Source of the DNA: Deltaproteobacteria bacterium
Lineage (GTDB): Bacteria; Desulfobacterota; Desulfarculia; Adiutricales; Adiutricaceae
Direction: 5' to 3'
Length of the DNA stretch: 41,407 nucleotides
NCBI GenBank assembly: GCA_031276635.1
Contig: JAISMU010000123.1
Span: 1 to 41,407, forward strand
A program made the translations under genes and the position numbers. Under the pieces are notes generated by a model that did not search any database, was not told where the DNA came from, and worked only from the letters and a program-made list of their open reading frames with translations. Every line of letters starts with the position of its first letter. The stretch's first letter is position 1. Shown here piece after piece: positions 1-8,422 of the stretch.

Positions 1-27
1 ATAATAATATAAACTATTAATTTATAT

Positions 28-405
28 TTAATCTTTATTACCAAAAATAGAATTTTTATATAAGATAGAATGCCAAATAATTTCATTAATTAAATCTTTT
101 TTGTTTAAGTTATTAGATATACTTAGATTTAACTTACTAACAACAGCATATAATTGTTTAACTTTATATTTTTCTAGTTTTGCGGTCGCCTGAATTTTAT
201 CAGTTGTGTTATCAAGATATTTTACCAAATCGTTTACAACAGGGTCATCAGATAATTCAATAACTTCTTGTTTTTTTTCTTTTTCGAAAGAAATAGTAAT
301 TTTAAATTTACCTTCTTCAACTAAAGAAAGGTCTTCTGAAGACAAATTTTTTATTATCTCTAATAATTTTTTTACTAAATTATTTAAAATATTATATATT
401 TGCAT
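28..405 (-). CDS. Small hypothetical protein, probable ParA partner
   Basis: The product is 125 residues, lysine-rich and encoded by very AT-rich DNA. I do not recognise a named family. The C-terminal third (KLEKYKVKQLYAVVSKLNLS, then a KKDLINEI segment) has the spacing of a short helix-extended-helix SAP or Rho-N-like nucleic-acid-binding motif; this is a resemblance, not a firm match. The N-terminal half is a helix followed by a charged KITISFEKEKKQ strand-like segment. The gene starts 9 bases after the parA stop on the same strand, so the two are almost certainly cotranscribed. By context it could be the DNA-binding or adaptor partner that ParA ATPases need. Function remains unknown. Confidence 0.7.
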   Translation of the reverse strand: MQIYNILNNLVKKLLEIIKNLSSEDLSLVEEGKFKITISFEKEKKQEVIELSDDPVVNDLVKYLDNTTDKIQATAKLEKYKVKQLYAVVSKLNLSISNNLNKKDLINEIIWHSILYKNSIFGNKD

Positions 406-414
406 ATAACAACC

Positions 415-1395
415 TTATTTAATTTGATCTAACAATTCGTCTAATATTTGGTTAAAGTCATTTTTTACTTTATTAAGAACAGGGTTAGCGTTGTCCTGCT
501 GACCAACAACAGGAATTCCAGTCATGGGGGCCCTAAAAAAAAGATTATTATTTTCCCTCATATAATTATCAAATAAATATGGACCATTATTATATTTAAA
601 TAGATCTGGCGAGATATTATCTTTACGTAAAGATGGTCCTAAATTAGTTAATCTATTCATTTGAGCGGCCATGGCCTCGATGGGCCGCTCTTTTATAATT
701 TGAACCATTGTGCAAATAATTCCAGCTAATTTAGGAGATATTATATTAAACTTATCCTTACTATTTTGCAAAAATTTATTATAATCTTTTACAATATCAT
801 CTATATATTTTATTAAATTACAAACACCATAAACTGAAAGATGATCTGGCTTAACTGGAATTAAAATATAATCGCTAGCAATAAAAGCATTTTTAGATAT
901 AATATTAAAATTAGGAGGACAATCTAATAAAATATAATCAAAATTATCTTTTAATGGTGAAATAAAATTTTTTAACAAATTATGTATTTTAAAAAAATTA
1001 AACTGTATCTGTTCCGAGTTGACACCAGCTAACTCAGCGGATAATTCTGAATCTATATGTGTTAAATAAAAAGAGGAAGGAATTAACGACAAAAAATTAT
1101 TTTTAGATTTATTATTTATAGTATTATTTAATTTAAACTTATCAAAAACAAAATTATTATAATTTATTTCTTCACCCAAAAAACGATAACTAAAAATTCT
1201 CACGCATGATTGATTAGTTAACTCATTTAATAACTCATGATCTACAAAAGATAATGACAGACTGGCTTGCCCATCGAGATCAATTAACAATACTCTATTA
1301 TTATTTTTTGCGAGTAGCGCGCCTAAATTGGCGGTTAGTGTCGTTTTACCAACACCACCTTTATAATTTGATATTGCGATAACTTTAGCGGTCAT
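415..1395 (-). CDS. parA: ParA/Soj-family ATPase
   Basis: This is a deviant-Walker P-loop ATPase of the ParA/MinD superfamily, which positions plasmids, chromosomes or protein cargo by ATP-dependent binding to DNA. Visible motifs are the signature Walker A KGGVGKTT at residues 12-19, the A' segment LLIDLDGQAS and Walker B YILLDCPPNF. The last is followed by the usual IPVKPDHLSVYG stretch. The chosen ATG gives the canonical N-terminus; a GTG five codons upstream (1410) would also be in frame. Neither has a strong ribosome-binding site. At about 326 residues it is slightly longer than chromosomal Soj, with an insert-rich, AT-coded middle. No ParB follows; a 125-residue gene does. Composition differs sharply from the GC-rich genes nearby, suggesting acquisition with a mobile or formerly plasmid-borne element. 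Confidence 0.9.
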   Translation of the reverse strand: MTAKVIAISNYKGGVGKTTLTANLGALLAKNNNRVLLIDLDGQASLSLSFVDHELLNELTNQSCVRIFSYRFLGEEINYNNFVFDKFKLNNTINNKSKNNFLSLIPSSFYLTHIDSELSAELAGVNSEQIQFNFFKIHNLLKNFISPLKDNFDYILLDCPPNFNIISKNAFIASDYILIPVKPDHLSVYGVCNLIKYIDDIVKDYNKFLQNSKDKFNIISPKLAGIICTMVQIIKERPIEAMAAQMNRLTNLGPSLRKDNISPDLFKYNNGPYLFDNYMRENNNLFFRAPMTGIPVVGQQDNANPVLNKVKNDFNQILDELLDQIK

Positions 1396-1527
1396 AAGAA
1401 TACCAACCACATTAACAAATAAATATTAAATTTTATTATCTTTTCAATTAAATATTTCGTTATAAAAATAATCCCTATTTTTTGGCTGAATTTGTGATAT
1501 CCGCATCAATTACTCACGGCATTTCCG

Positions 1528-1606
1528 GCGCCCTATTTTCAGCCAATAGGGGCGCGACCAGGCTCTGGTCAAGACCTGGCCGGAGCCAGTTTGGCTCAAA
1601 CCAAAC
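1528..1606. repeat. Tandem inverted repeats between parA and terD
   Basis: A GC-rich island within an AT-rich divergent spacer holds three consecutive hairpins. They are GCGCCCTATT/AATAGGGGCGC (1528-1555, one bulge), GACCAG-gct-CTGGTC (1556-1570) and GAGCCA-gtt-TGGCTC (1583-1597). The last two share a 6-3-6 design. A fourth hairpin, GTTTGG/CCAAAC (1589-1606), overlaps and excludes the third. The island could be an operator, a ParA-system DNA site or a structured leader of terD; the sequence does not decide. Confidence 0.6.
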
Positions 1607-1753
1607 CTCTAATACTTTATACCATAATCTTCTTGGCTGTAAATAGAAAAAAATCCACCTCGCCCTCACTCGCTTATTGAATTGCCCTCGCCCTTTTGTT
1701 AGAATAGCGAATCATTTAATTGACCTTTTCAATTAATTACATTTTCTTATTTA

Positions 1754-1781
1754 TTGACTAAAATTAAATTTTTTGTATATT
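1754..1781 (+). promoter_or_regulatory. Likely sigma-70 promoter of terD
   Basis: TTGACT and TATATT are separated by 16 bases, and the -10 ends 43 bases before the terD ATG. In such AT-rich DNA a match of this quality can arise by chance, but its placement is right. Confidence 0.5.
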
Positions 1782-1824
1782 TTTGCATTATTATTTGTTT
1801 TTCTGTTTCTATGAGGTTATTTTT

Positions 1825-2406
1825 ATGGCTGTTACTCTCATTAAAGGCCAGAATATATCTTTATCCGGAGAGGTTCCCGGCTTAAAGTCGGTCTATGTCG
1901 GCTTGGGCTGGGATCCTAGAGACACAGTGGGCGATGATTTTGACCTGGACGCCTCGGTCTTCCTTTTAAACGATAAGAATGTTGTCCAAAAAGACGAGGA
2001 TTTCATCTTTTATGGTAACTTGAAATCCCTTGATGGCTCAGTGGAGCATACTGGCGACAATTTGACCGGTGGAGGCGAAGGAGACGACGAAGTCATCAAA
2101 GTCAACCTGGAAGTCGTGCCCTCGTCTATCCATAAGCTGATCTTCACGGTCACTATTTATGAGGCCGACAAAAGGTCCCAGAACTTTGGCATGGTCTCCA
2201 ACGCCTTCATCCGCATTGTCAATCAAGTGGATAACCGTGAGATCACCCGTTTCGACCTGTCCGAGGATCTGAGCGTGGAGACGGCCATGATCTTCGGGGA
2301 GATCTACCGGCACAAAAATGACTGGAAATTTCGGGCGGTGGGCCAGGGGTTCGCCGGAGGGCTGGCGGCTTTATGCCGGCATTACGGCGTGGACGTGGAG
2401 GACTGA
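1825..2406 (+). CDS. terD: TerD-family calcium-binding stress protein
   Basis: This belongs to the TerD family (tellurium-resistance and general-stress proteins; calcium-binding beta-sandwich, cytoplasmic). The full-length pattern is present: N-terminal VTLIKGQNISL, then VGLGWDPRD, the calcium-site segment GDDFDLDASVF at about residues 37-47, GDNLTGGGEGDDE and the C-terminal FRAVGQGFAGGL. At 193 residues it matches the usual length. The ATG is preceded by GAGG at good spacing; an in-frame upstream start at 1783 would add 14 atypical residues and was rejected. No other ter genes are near, so it is more likely a stand-alone stress protein than part of a tellurite-resistance operon. GC content rises through the gene. 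Confidence 0.93.
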   Translation: MAVTLIKGQNISLSGEVPGLKSVYVGLGWDPRDTVGDDFDLDASVFLLNDKNVVQKDEDFIFYGNLKSLDGSVEHTGDNLTGGGEGDDEVIKVNLEVVPSSIHKLIFTVTIYEADKRSQNFGMVSNAFIRIVNQVDNREITRFDLSEDLSVETAMIFGEIYRHKNDWKFRAVGQGFAGGLAALCRHYGVDVED

Positions 2407-2596
2407 CCTCAGCCGCCCAACTGGCCTTTAACTATATTCAGCCCCAGCCAAAAAATCTCTCCCCGCGAGGCTGGACCGCCCTTGGGGCTACCTTTCTCTG
2501 GGAGGCGCGGCCAGTAAACGGCCCCGCCCGAGGGGAGTTGTTTTCCCGCTGGCCTGAGGGCTTAAAAAATCAACCCAAATATGATTCAATGATCTT

Positions 2597-3130
2597 ATGA
2601 AAAAAAACCTCATCACCATACTTGTCCATAACCGGCCCGGGGTTCTGTCCCACGTGGCCGGCCTGGTCACGCGGCGAGGCTACAACGTGGATTCCATCGC
2701 CGCCGGGCCCACCCAGGACCACAGCGTCACCCGCATCACCCTGGTGGTGGCGGGCGACACGGCCACCGTTGAGCAAGTGGTCAAGCAATTCCAAAAACTC
2801 GTTGATGTCATCTCCGTGGAGATCCTTGAGTATGACAACGCCCTGACCGGGGAACTGGCCCTGATCACTTTGCAGGCTGGCTCAGCTCGCCACAAACGTC
2901 TCATGGACCTGGCTAGCCTTTTTGGCTTCAAGATAATCGACATTCGGGCCGACCGGGTCACCGTTGAGGTGGCTGGCTCGGCCCGGGACGTGGACACCGT
3001 GGTGGCGGCCTTGACCCCCTTTCCCATCATCGCCATGGCCAGAACCGGCCTGGTGGCTTTGCCTCGCTCCCAGGCGAGCCTGTCCAGGAGTCTCCATGAC
3101 CTCCCCGCCGCCCCGACAAGCCAGGATTGA
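2597..3130 (+). CDS. ilvN: Acetolactate synthase small (regulatory) subunit
   Basis: This is the regulatory subunit of acetohydroxyacid synthase, which confers valine feedback on the first common step of branched-chain amino-acid synthesis. The N-terminal ACT domain (residues 3-76) has the family hallmarks ILVHNRPGVLSHVAGLVTRR, GYNVDSIAAGPT and DHSVTRITLVV. A C-terminal IlvN/ALS_ss_C-type domain follows (LALITLQAG, FGFKIIDI). Length 177 is near the usual 160-180. No clear Shine-Dalgarno precedes the ATG. The catalytic subunit gene ilvB is not adjacent, which is unusual because the two normally form an operon. The 3' end overlaps hisB by 35 bases. Confidence 0.93.
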   Translation: MKKNLITILVHNRPGVLSHVAGLVTRRGYNVDSIAAGPTQDHSVTRITLVVAGDTATVEQVVKQFQKLVDVISVEILEYDNALTGELALITLQAGSARHKRLMDLASLFGFKIIDIRADRVTVEVAGSARDVDTVVAALTPFPIIAMARTGLVALPRSQASLSRSLHDLPAAPTSQD

Positions 3131-3686
3131 CCGGGTTACCCTGGAAACCTCCATCTCTGGGACCCTGCGCTTGGACGGGGGCTCCATTAAGGTGACCACC
3201 AGCTCGGGTTTTTTCCAGCATATGTTGTTCTCTCTGGCCGTTTACGCCGGCTGGGGCCTGGAGCTAAACATCGCCGGCGACACGCGCGTGGACTATCACC
3301 ACACGGTGGAGGACACAGGTCTGGCTCTGGGGGAGATGTTAGCCCTGGCCCTGGGCGACTTCTCTGGGCACCAGCGATTTGGCCAGAGCCTCGTTCCCAT
3401 GGACGAGGCTTTGGTCGAGACCGCCCTGGACGCGGGGCGTCGGCCTTATCTCCACTTTGAGGGCCAATGGCCCCAACCCCTGGCCGGGGATTTCGACCTT
3501 TGCCTGGTCGAGGAATTCTGGCGGGCCTTAACTCAGAAGGCCGGCTGGACTTTGCATCTGACCCTGCGCCACGGGCGCAACAGTCATCACCTGGCCGAGG
3601 CCCTCTTCAAATCCGTGGGCCTGGCGGCTCGCCAGGCTCTGGCGCCCCGCGAGGGCGGGGTTCTATCGACCAAGGGCGTGCTGTGA
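3096..3686 (+). CDS. hisB: Imidazoleglycerol-phosphate dehydratase
   Basis: This enzyme dehydrates imidazole-glycerol phosphate to imidazole-acetol phosphate in histidine synthesis. The manganese-binding histidine motifs are intact: HHTVEDTG (residues 68-75) and the C-terminal RNSHHLAEALFKSVG. VPMDEALV and the terminal STKGVL are also present. It is the monofunctional form of 196 residues, without the histidinol-phosphatase domain of enteric HisB. One oddity is FFQHML where most homologues read FFDHML. The start is supported by AGGAG six bases upstream, inside the end of ilvN. The stop shares bases with the hisA start (GTGA overlap), implying translational coupling. Confidence 0.94.
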   Translation: MTSPPPRQARIDRVTLETSISGTLRLDGGSIKVTTSSGFFQHMLFSLAVYAGWGLELNIAGDTRVDYHHTVEDTGLALGEMLALALGDFSGHQRFGQSLVPMDEALVETALDAGRRPYLHFEGQWPQPLAGDFDLCLVEEFWRALTQKAGWTLHLTLRHGRNSHHLAEALFKSVGLAARQALAPREGGVLSTKGVL

Positions 3687-4417
3687 CCCAATTAACCCTC
3701 ATCCCGGCCATTGATTTAAAGGATGGCCGCTGCGTGCGCCTCACCCAGGGCCGTTTTGAGGACGAGACCGTCTACGGCGACGACCCGGTGGTCATGGCCA
3801 AACGCTGGGTCAGCGAGGGAACCCAGTGGCTGCACCTGGTTAACCTCGACGGCTCCCTGGGCCACGAAAAGGCCAATCGGGCGGCCATTGAGGCCATTGT
3901 CGCCCTGAGTCTGGCCAAAATCCAGCTGGGCGGCGGGATCCGAACGTTGACGGCCATTGAGACTTGGCTCGACGCCGGCGTGGACCGCCTGATTCTGGGG
4001 ACCCTTGTCTGCGAGGATCCGCGGCTGGTGGAGAAGGCTTGCGCTCAATTTCCTGGCCGCCTGGCCGCCTCCCTGGACTCGGTCGGCTCCCGGCTCCGAA
4101 TTCGGGGCTGGCTGGCGGATGGGGGCCAGGACGTTCTGACGGTGGCGGCGACCTTGAAAGATCTGGGCCTCAGCCTGGTCATCCACACGGACGTGGAAAG
4201 GGATGGGACCCAATTGGGTCCCAATCTGCCCCTCGCCGCCGAAGTGGCCAGGCTCTCGGGTCTCCCAACCCTGGTGGCCGGGGGGGTCGCTGGCCCCCAA
4301 GACCTCGAGGCCTTAAAAAATCTGGCCGCCCCAGGGATCATCGGGGCGATCTCTGGGCGGGCCCTGTACGAGGGCGCCCTGAGCCTGGCCCAGGCCAGGC
4401 TAATTCTGGGCAATTGA
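3683..4417 (+). CDS. hisA: ProFAR isomerase HisA
   Basis: HisA performs the Amadori rearrangement of ProFAR to PRFAR in histidine synthesis; it is a TIM barrel. Recognisable segments in order are IPAIDLKDGRCVRLTQG with the catalytic Asp, HLVNLDGSLG, IQLGGGIR, IHTDVERDGTQLGPN with the second catalytic Asp, LVAGGVAG and GAISGRALYEG. With the GTG at 3683, overlapping the hisB stop, the product is 244 residues, the normal length. The reading frame stays open upstream through hisB to 3467, but that extension has no HisA homology and is a GC-rich shadow. The loop ASLDSVGSRLRIRGW replaces the more usual SIDARxGxVxxxGW, a mild divergence. hisF and hisH are not nearby. Confidence 0.94.
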   Translation: MTQLTLIPAIDLKDGRCVRLTQGRFEDETVYGDDPVVMAKRWVSEGTQWLHLVNLDGSLGHEKANRAAIEAIVALSLAKIQLGGGIRTLTAIETWLDAGVDRLILGTLVCEDPRLVEKACAQFPGRLAASLDSVGSRLRIRGWLADGGQDVLTVAATLKDLGLSLVIHTDVERDGTQLGPNLPLAAEVARLSGLPTLVAGGVAGPQDLEALKNLAAPGIIGAISGRALYEGALSLAQARLILGN

Positions 4418-4430
4418 GGCTTCCTCTCTC

Positions 4431-6797
4431 GTGAACCCCGCCGCCCTGGACCTTGTGGACTATGGGGCCGCCCTGGCCGCCCTGGCCGCGGCCACCCACT
4501 CCGAGCCCGGCTCCCAAGCGGCTCTGGCCTTAAGGCCAGACCTAGAGCCCTCAGCCATTGAGCGATCCTGGGCCCGCGTCGCCGAGGGCCGAAAGCTGGC
4601 TCAATTGGCCGAACCCCCGGACTTGCGGGAGCTGGTCGATCTGACCCCGTTACTGACCGCCTTGAAACCGGAAGGAGCTCTTTTAGAGCCTTTGGAGCTC
4701 CTGGTCATCGGTCGGGTGGCCGCCACTTCCCGCGAAGCCCGCCAAACCTTCCTCAGCCAAGCCGAGTCCTGCCCTCTTCTGGCGGAGCTAGCCCAGGAAC
4801 TGGACTCCTTCGACCCTCTGGTGGAGAACATCGCTAGGAGCGTGGGCCCGGAGGGGGAAATCTTAGACACCGCCAGCCCCACCCTGACCCGCCTGCGCCA
4901 GGAGCTGACCTCAGCCCGGGCCGCTCTTCAGAGCCGCCTGGAGGAGATGATCCGCTCCCCGGAAATCAAGCCCATTGTCCGCGACGAGATCATCACCACT
5001 CGGGGCGAGCGCTTTGTCATCCCGGTTCGAGCCGGGGCCGCCGGTCGCTCGCGGGGCCTGGTGCATGACTGGTCCAAAAGTGGGGCCACGGCTTACCTCG
5101 AGCCGTTGGAGACCGTGCCGGACAACAACCGCTTGGCCTATTTGCGCAACCGGGAAAAAGAGGAGATCTTTCAGATCTTAAGCCGCCTCTCGGCCCAAGC
5201 CCGCCAGATGGCCCCTGAGCTGGCCCAGGCCACCCAGATTCTGGCCCAACTGGACCTCATCATGGCCGAGGCTCGCCTGGCCGAGGCTTGGAATTGTGTC
5301 ACTCCCCAGTGGCGACCAAGCCAGGGCTTTGACCTCCGCGGAGCCCGCCATCCCCTGCTGGAAAAAACCTTGGCTGAGCGAGGTCGGGCCATGGTCCCCC
5401 TGACCCTCACCGCCTCCCCGGAGTCTCCGATCCTGGTCATCTCGGGCTTGAACACCGGCGGCAAAACCGTGGCCCTGAAAACCCTGGGCCTCATTCTGGC
5501 TCTGGCCAAAACGGGTCTGCCTATCCCAGCCGACGAGGGCTCTTATCTGGATTTTCCCGAGGATCTGCTGGCCATTATGGGCGATAACCAGGATTTAACC
5601 GCGGATCTCTCGACCTTCTCCGGCCACGTCCGGGCCATCGGTCAGGTTCTGGCCGAGGCCCGGCCCGGGGTGGTCATTGTCCTGGATGAGCTCGGGGGAG
5701 GCACGGATCCGGCCGAGGGGGCGGCTTTAGGCCTGGCCGTGTTGGAAAGGCTCCGAACCAGCGGGGCCCTGTGTTTGGCGGCCACCCACTTTCACCTCAT
5801 TAAAAGCTGGGCCGCCCTAACCGAGGGCGTGGTCTCGGTGGCCGTCAAAGCCTCCCCCGACGGGCGGCCCATGTACGGGCTGGCTTACGGTAGCCCAGGC
5901 TTCTCCGGGGGCTTGGCCATGGCCCGGCGCCTGGGCCTGCCGAAGGAGCTGGTGGACCGGGCTGAAAGTTACCTGGACGACGGCCAGAAAGAAGCCATTA
6001 AACTCTTGCGCCGACTTGAGGAGGAGCGGGCGGCCCTCTTCGCGGAGCGGACCGAGCTGGCCAAAACCCGTTTGGCTTTGAGTCAGGCCACAGAGGCAAC
6101 CCAGGCCAGCCTCAAGAAACAAACCGAGGCCCTCCAGCGTCAGGCCCACTCCCTGGACCAGGAGATTAAAGGAGCCTTGGCCCGCCACCGCCGGGAGGTG
6201 GCTGAACTCAAAAAGGAGATCCGCGAAAAAATCAATCAAGGGCAGGCCCCGGATCCGGTGGCCTTTGGTCTCAAAGCCGCCGCCTTGGCTCAGGAGTTGA
6301 GCCAGAGCCGCCCGAGCCTGCCGGAGCCGCCCCCGGCCCCGCCCTTAACGAAGGTCGCCCCGGGGGACCGGGTGCTGGTGGGTCGATTGGGCCGCTCGGG
6401 GATCGTGCGCGCCTTTAACCAAGAGAAAAACGAGGCTCTCATCGACGCTGGGGGGCTCTCGGTCAAGGCCACCCTGGCCGAGCTTTTCGCGCCCCCCCAG
6501 GTTGACCAGCGGCCCCAGACCCGGATCACCTTCGCCTTGAGACAAGAGGATGACCGGGGTCTGGCCCTGAACCTGCTGGGCCAGACTGTGGAGGAGGCCA
6601 CCTCGCTCATTGACCGGGAGATTGAGCTGGCCCTGGTCCGCGGCCAAAAACGCCTGACCATTATCCACGGCCTGGGCACCGGTCGGCTGCGACGCGGGAT
6701 CGCCGCTCATTTGAAGGGTCACCCCATGGTTCAGGAGCTCATCTGGCCCACCGACGCCCCTGGCGGGCACGGGATAACCACGGTGGAATTAGCCTGA
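4431..6797 (+). CDS. mutS2: MutS2 ATPase with Smr domain
   Basis: This is MutS2, a MutS-type ATPase that suppresses homologous recombination and, in some bacteria, rescues collided ribosomes; it is not a mismatch-repair enzyme. Order of domains: N-terminal core and clamp region; ABC-type ATPase with Walker A SGLNTGGKT (residues 338-346) and Walker B VVIVLDELGGGTDP (414-427); Lys/Glu-rich coiled coil (about 505-620); a KOW-like segment near 640; and a C-terminal Smr domain (711-788) with IIHGLGTGRLRRG. Length 788 is typical. The GTG start lies 13 bases after hisA, with a weak GAGG. In the Smr domain the usual LDLRG motif reads LNLLG, losing the conserved Asp that supports nuclease activity. 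Confidence 0.95.
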   Translation: MNPAALDLVDYGAALAALAAATHSEPGSQAALALRPDLEPSAIERSWARVAEGRKLAQLAEPPDLRELVDLTPLLTALKPEGALLEPLELLVIGRVAATSREARQTFLSQAESCPLLAELAQELDSFDPLVENIARSVGPEGEILDTASPTLTRLRQELTSARAALQSRLEEMIRSPEIKPIVRDEIITTRGERFVIPVRAGAAGRSRGLVHDWSKSGATAYLEPLETVPDNNRLAYLRNREKEEIFQILSRLSAQARQMAPELAQATQILAQLDLIMAEARLAEAWNCVTPQWRPSQGFDLRGARHPLLEKTLAERGRAMVPLTLTASPESPILVISGLNTGGKTVALKTLGLILALAKTGLPIPADEGSYLDFPEDLLAIMGDNQDLTADLSTFSGHVRAIGQVLAEARPGVVIVLDELGGGTDPAEGAALGLAVLERLRTSGALCLAATHFHLIKSWAALTEGVVSVAVKASPDGRPMYGLAYGSPGFSGGLAMARRLGLPKELVDRAESYLDDGQKEAIKLLRRLEEERAALFAERTELAKTRLALSQATEATQASLKKQTEALQRQAHSLDQEIKGALARHRREVAELKKEIREKINQGQAPDPVAFGLKAAALAQELSQSRPSLPEPPPAPPLTKVAPGDRVLVGRLGRSGIVRAFNQEKNEALIDAGGLSVKATLAELFAPPQVDQRPQTRITFALRQEDDRGLALNLLGQTVEEATSLIDREIELALVRGQKRLTIIHGLGTGRLRRGIAAHLKGHPMVQELIWPTDAPGGHGITTVELA

Positions 6798-7134
6798 GCC
6801 GGGGGCCGGGTCAACCCCAGTTAAAACGCGGCTGAGACCTCAAAAAAAGGCCTAACCTGGTTTTAGCGGAACCAGCTCGCCCCGAGACTGTCAGATTTTT
6901 TTTCCGCGAGTCTTTGACCAGGGCGAAAAGTCCTGACTGGCGGCTAAAATCGCGGCCAGGCCCTTGTCCATAAAACTGGGCCAAGGGGCTCGGAGCGATC
7001 TAGCTGGGAAATCCGGCGACATTTGACCCTGTTTCGCTATCTCCAAATGACTTTTCCTGAATAACATCAGCCAGTTAATATCTTGGAATCAATAAATTTT
7101 TAAAACTTGCGTCGTGTGGATATAAAAATATAAC
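6798..7134. other. Gene-free stretch after mutS2
   Basis: No gene is supported. A modest inverted repeat, CTGGTT-N7-AACCAG near 6856-6874, lies 60 bases after the mutS2 stop but lacks a T-run. The composition falls abruptly from GC-rich to AT-rich near 7060, marking the left boundary of the methylase island. Confidence 0.5.
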
Positions 7135-7163
7135 TTGACACAAGGTTTAACTGATTGTATTTT
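7135..7163 (+). promoter_or_regulatory. Strong candidate sigma-70 promoter for the methylase
   Basis: A perfect TTGACA is followed 17 bases later by TATTTT. It lies about 205 bases upstream of the methylase start, leaving a long AT-rich leader that includes an AAAAATAG/CTATTTTT hairpin near 7198-7218. Confidence 0.5.
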
Positions 7164-7367
7164 TGAACAATTGTTGCCTTCGCAAAATTCCGGTTTTAAA
7201 AATAGTCCTCTATTTTTCTAGTCGCGTAAATGGCTATGATTTATTTAAAATAAAAAATATACTCTTTTATTATTATGTCTAAATTGCTATATATTAAAAC
7301 TATCTTATCAATAAATTATTTTTTATTGTTTTAATATTAATCTAGGTTTGATATTTTAAGGATAACG

Positions 7368-8276
7368 ATGTTTTTTTTAAAAAAATACAAAAATGAAGCC
7401 TCACCTTTTTTAAAGTGGGCAGGAGGAAAGTCTCAGATCCTTGGTGAAATTCGCCAGAAATATCCAGAGGGATTAGGAGTTAGCGTTACAAAATATGCTG
7501 AGCCATTCATTGGTGGAGGGGCTGTTCTGTTTGATGTATTAAACAATTATACGCTTAAAAATGTTTATATTAGCGATATAAATCATGAATTAATCAATAC
7601 TTATATATCAATACGAGATAATGTTTCTGATTTAATTAAAATTTTAGGAGAATTAGAGTCTCAATATTTATCTAAAGACGAAGAAGGCCGAAAAAAAGAG
7701 TATTATTTAAATAGGACTAGATTTAACGCATTAAAAGCTGAGTCGAGCGACTCAGTAGAGTTGGCCGCGCTCTTTATAGCTCTAAACCACACATGTTTTA
7801 ACGGGCTTTATCGCGTAAATTCGAAGGGGAATTTTAACGTTCCTCAAGGCAGCTATAAAAACCCAAAAATTTGTGATAGAAAAAATTTAATAGCGGTTTC
7901 CTCGGCTCTTAAGGATGTAGAAATAGTTTGGGGCAATTATAAACTTTCCAAATCCTTTATTGATGAGAATACCTTTGCGTATTTTGATCCTCCATATCGC
8001 CCTTTAAACTCTACATCTAACTTTACCTCATACGCGCAGGATGGATTTGGAGATAAAGAGCAGATTGAGCTCGCTCGGTTTATTGACTTAATGAGTGAGT
8101 GTGGTTCTTTTATTATTGCTAGTAACAGCGATCCAACTAATTTTGATCCAAAAGATGATTTTTTTGATAAATTATATTCTAAACATTCTATAAAACGTAT
8201 TGACGCTACCCGCGCAATTAATTCTATTGGTGTTAATCGTGGTTGTGTTCGAGAATTATTAATTGTAACTGAATAA
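7368..8276 (+). CDS. dam: DpnM/Dam-type DNA adenine N6-methyltransferase
   Basis: This is a class-alpha (D12) adenine-N6 methyltransferase. The order of motifs is typical: SAM-binding FLKWAGGKSQI (residues 14-24), YAEPFIGGGAVLF (43-55) and the catalytic DPPY at 207-210. The NFNVPQGSYKNPKICD and NFTSYAQDGF segments are characteristic of DpnM-like GATC methylases. GATC specificity is therefore likely but inferred. Length 302 is normal. The ATG is preceded by AAGG at good spacing. Coding DNA is AT-rich, unlike the flanking mutS2 and membrane-protein genes, and no endonuclease or mutH-like gene accompanies it. It is thus an orphan methylase, probably acquired horizontally: either the remnant of a restriction system or a stand-alone epigenetic or protective enzyme. 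Confidence 0.93.
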   Translation: MFFLKKYKNEASPFLKWAGGKSQILGEIRQKYPEGLGVSVTKYAEPFIGGGAVLFDVLNNYTLKNVYISDINHELINTYISIRDNVSDLIKILGELESQYLSKDEEGRKKEYYLNRTRFNALKAESSDSVELAALFIALNHTCFNGLYRVNSKGNFNVPQGSYKNPKICDRKNLIAVSSALKDVEIVWGNYKLSKSFIDENTFAYFDPPYRPLNSTSNFTSYAQDGFGDKEQIELARFIDLMSECGSFIIASNSDPTNFDPKDDFFDKLYSKHSIKRIDATRAINSIGVNRGCVRELLIVTE

Positions 8277-8422
8277 TGATTTATTTTTTTATTATTGTTT
8301 ATACAATAGAAAGTTTTTTGATTGATTAGCAATTTTGATTTATTGTTTTCCAAATTTTATAATATCATTTCTAATATTTATGATATAAAAATAGAATTAA
8401 ATATACTTAATCCTTTAATTGG

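Noticed and set aside
3467-3682. N-terminal extension of HisA inside hisB
   Set aside because: No similarity to HisA; the GTG at 3683 overlapping the hisB stop gives the normal length.
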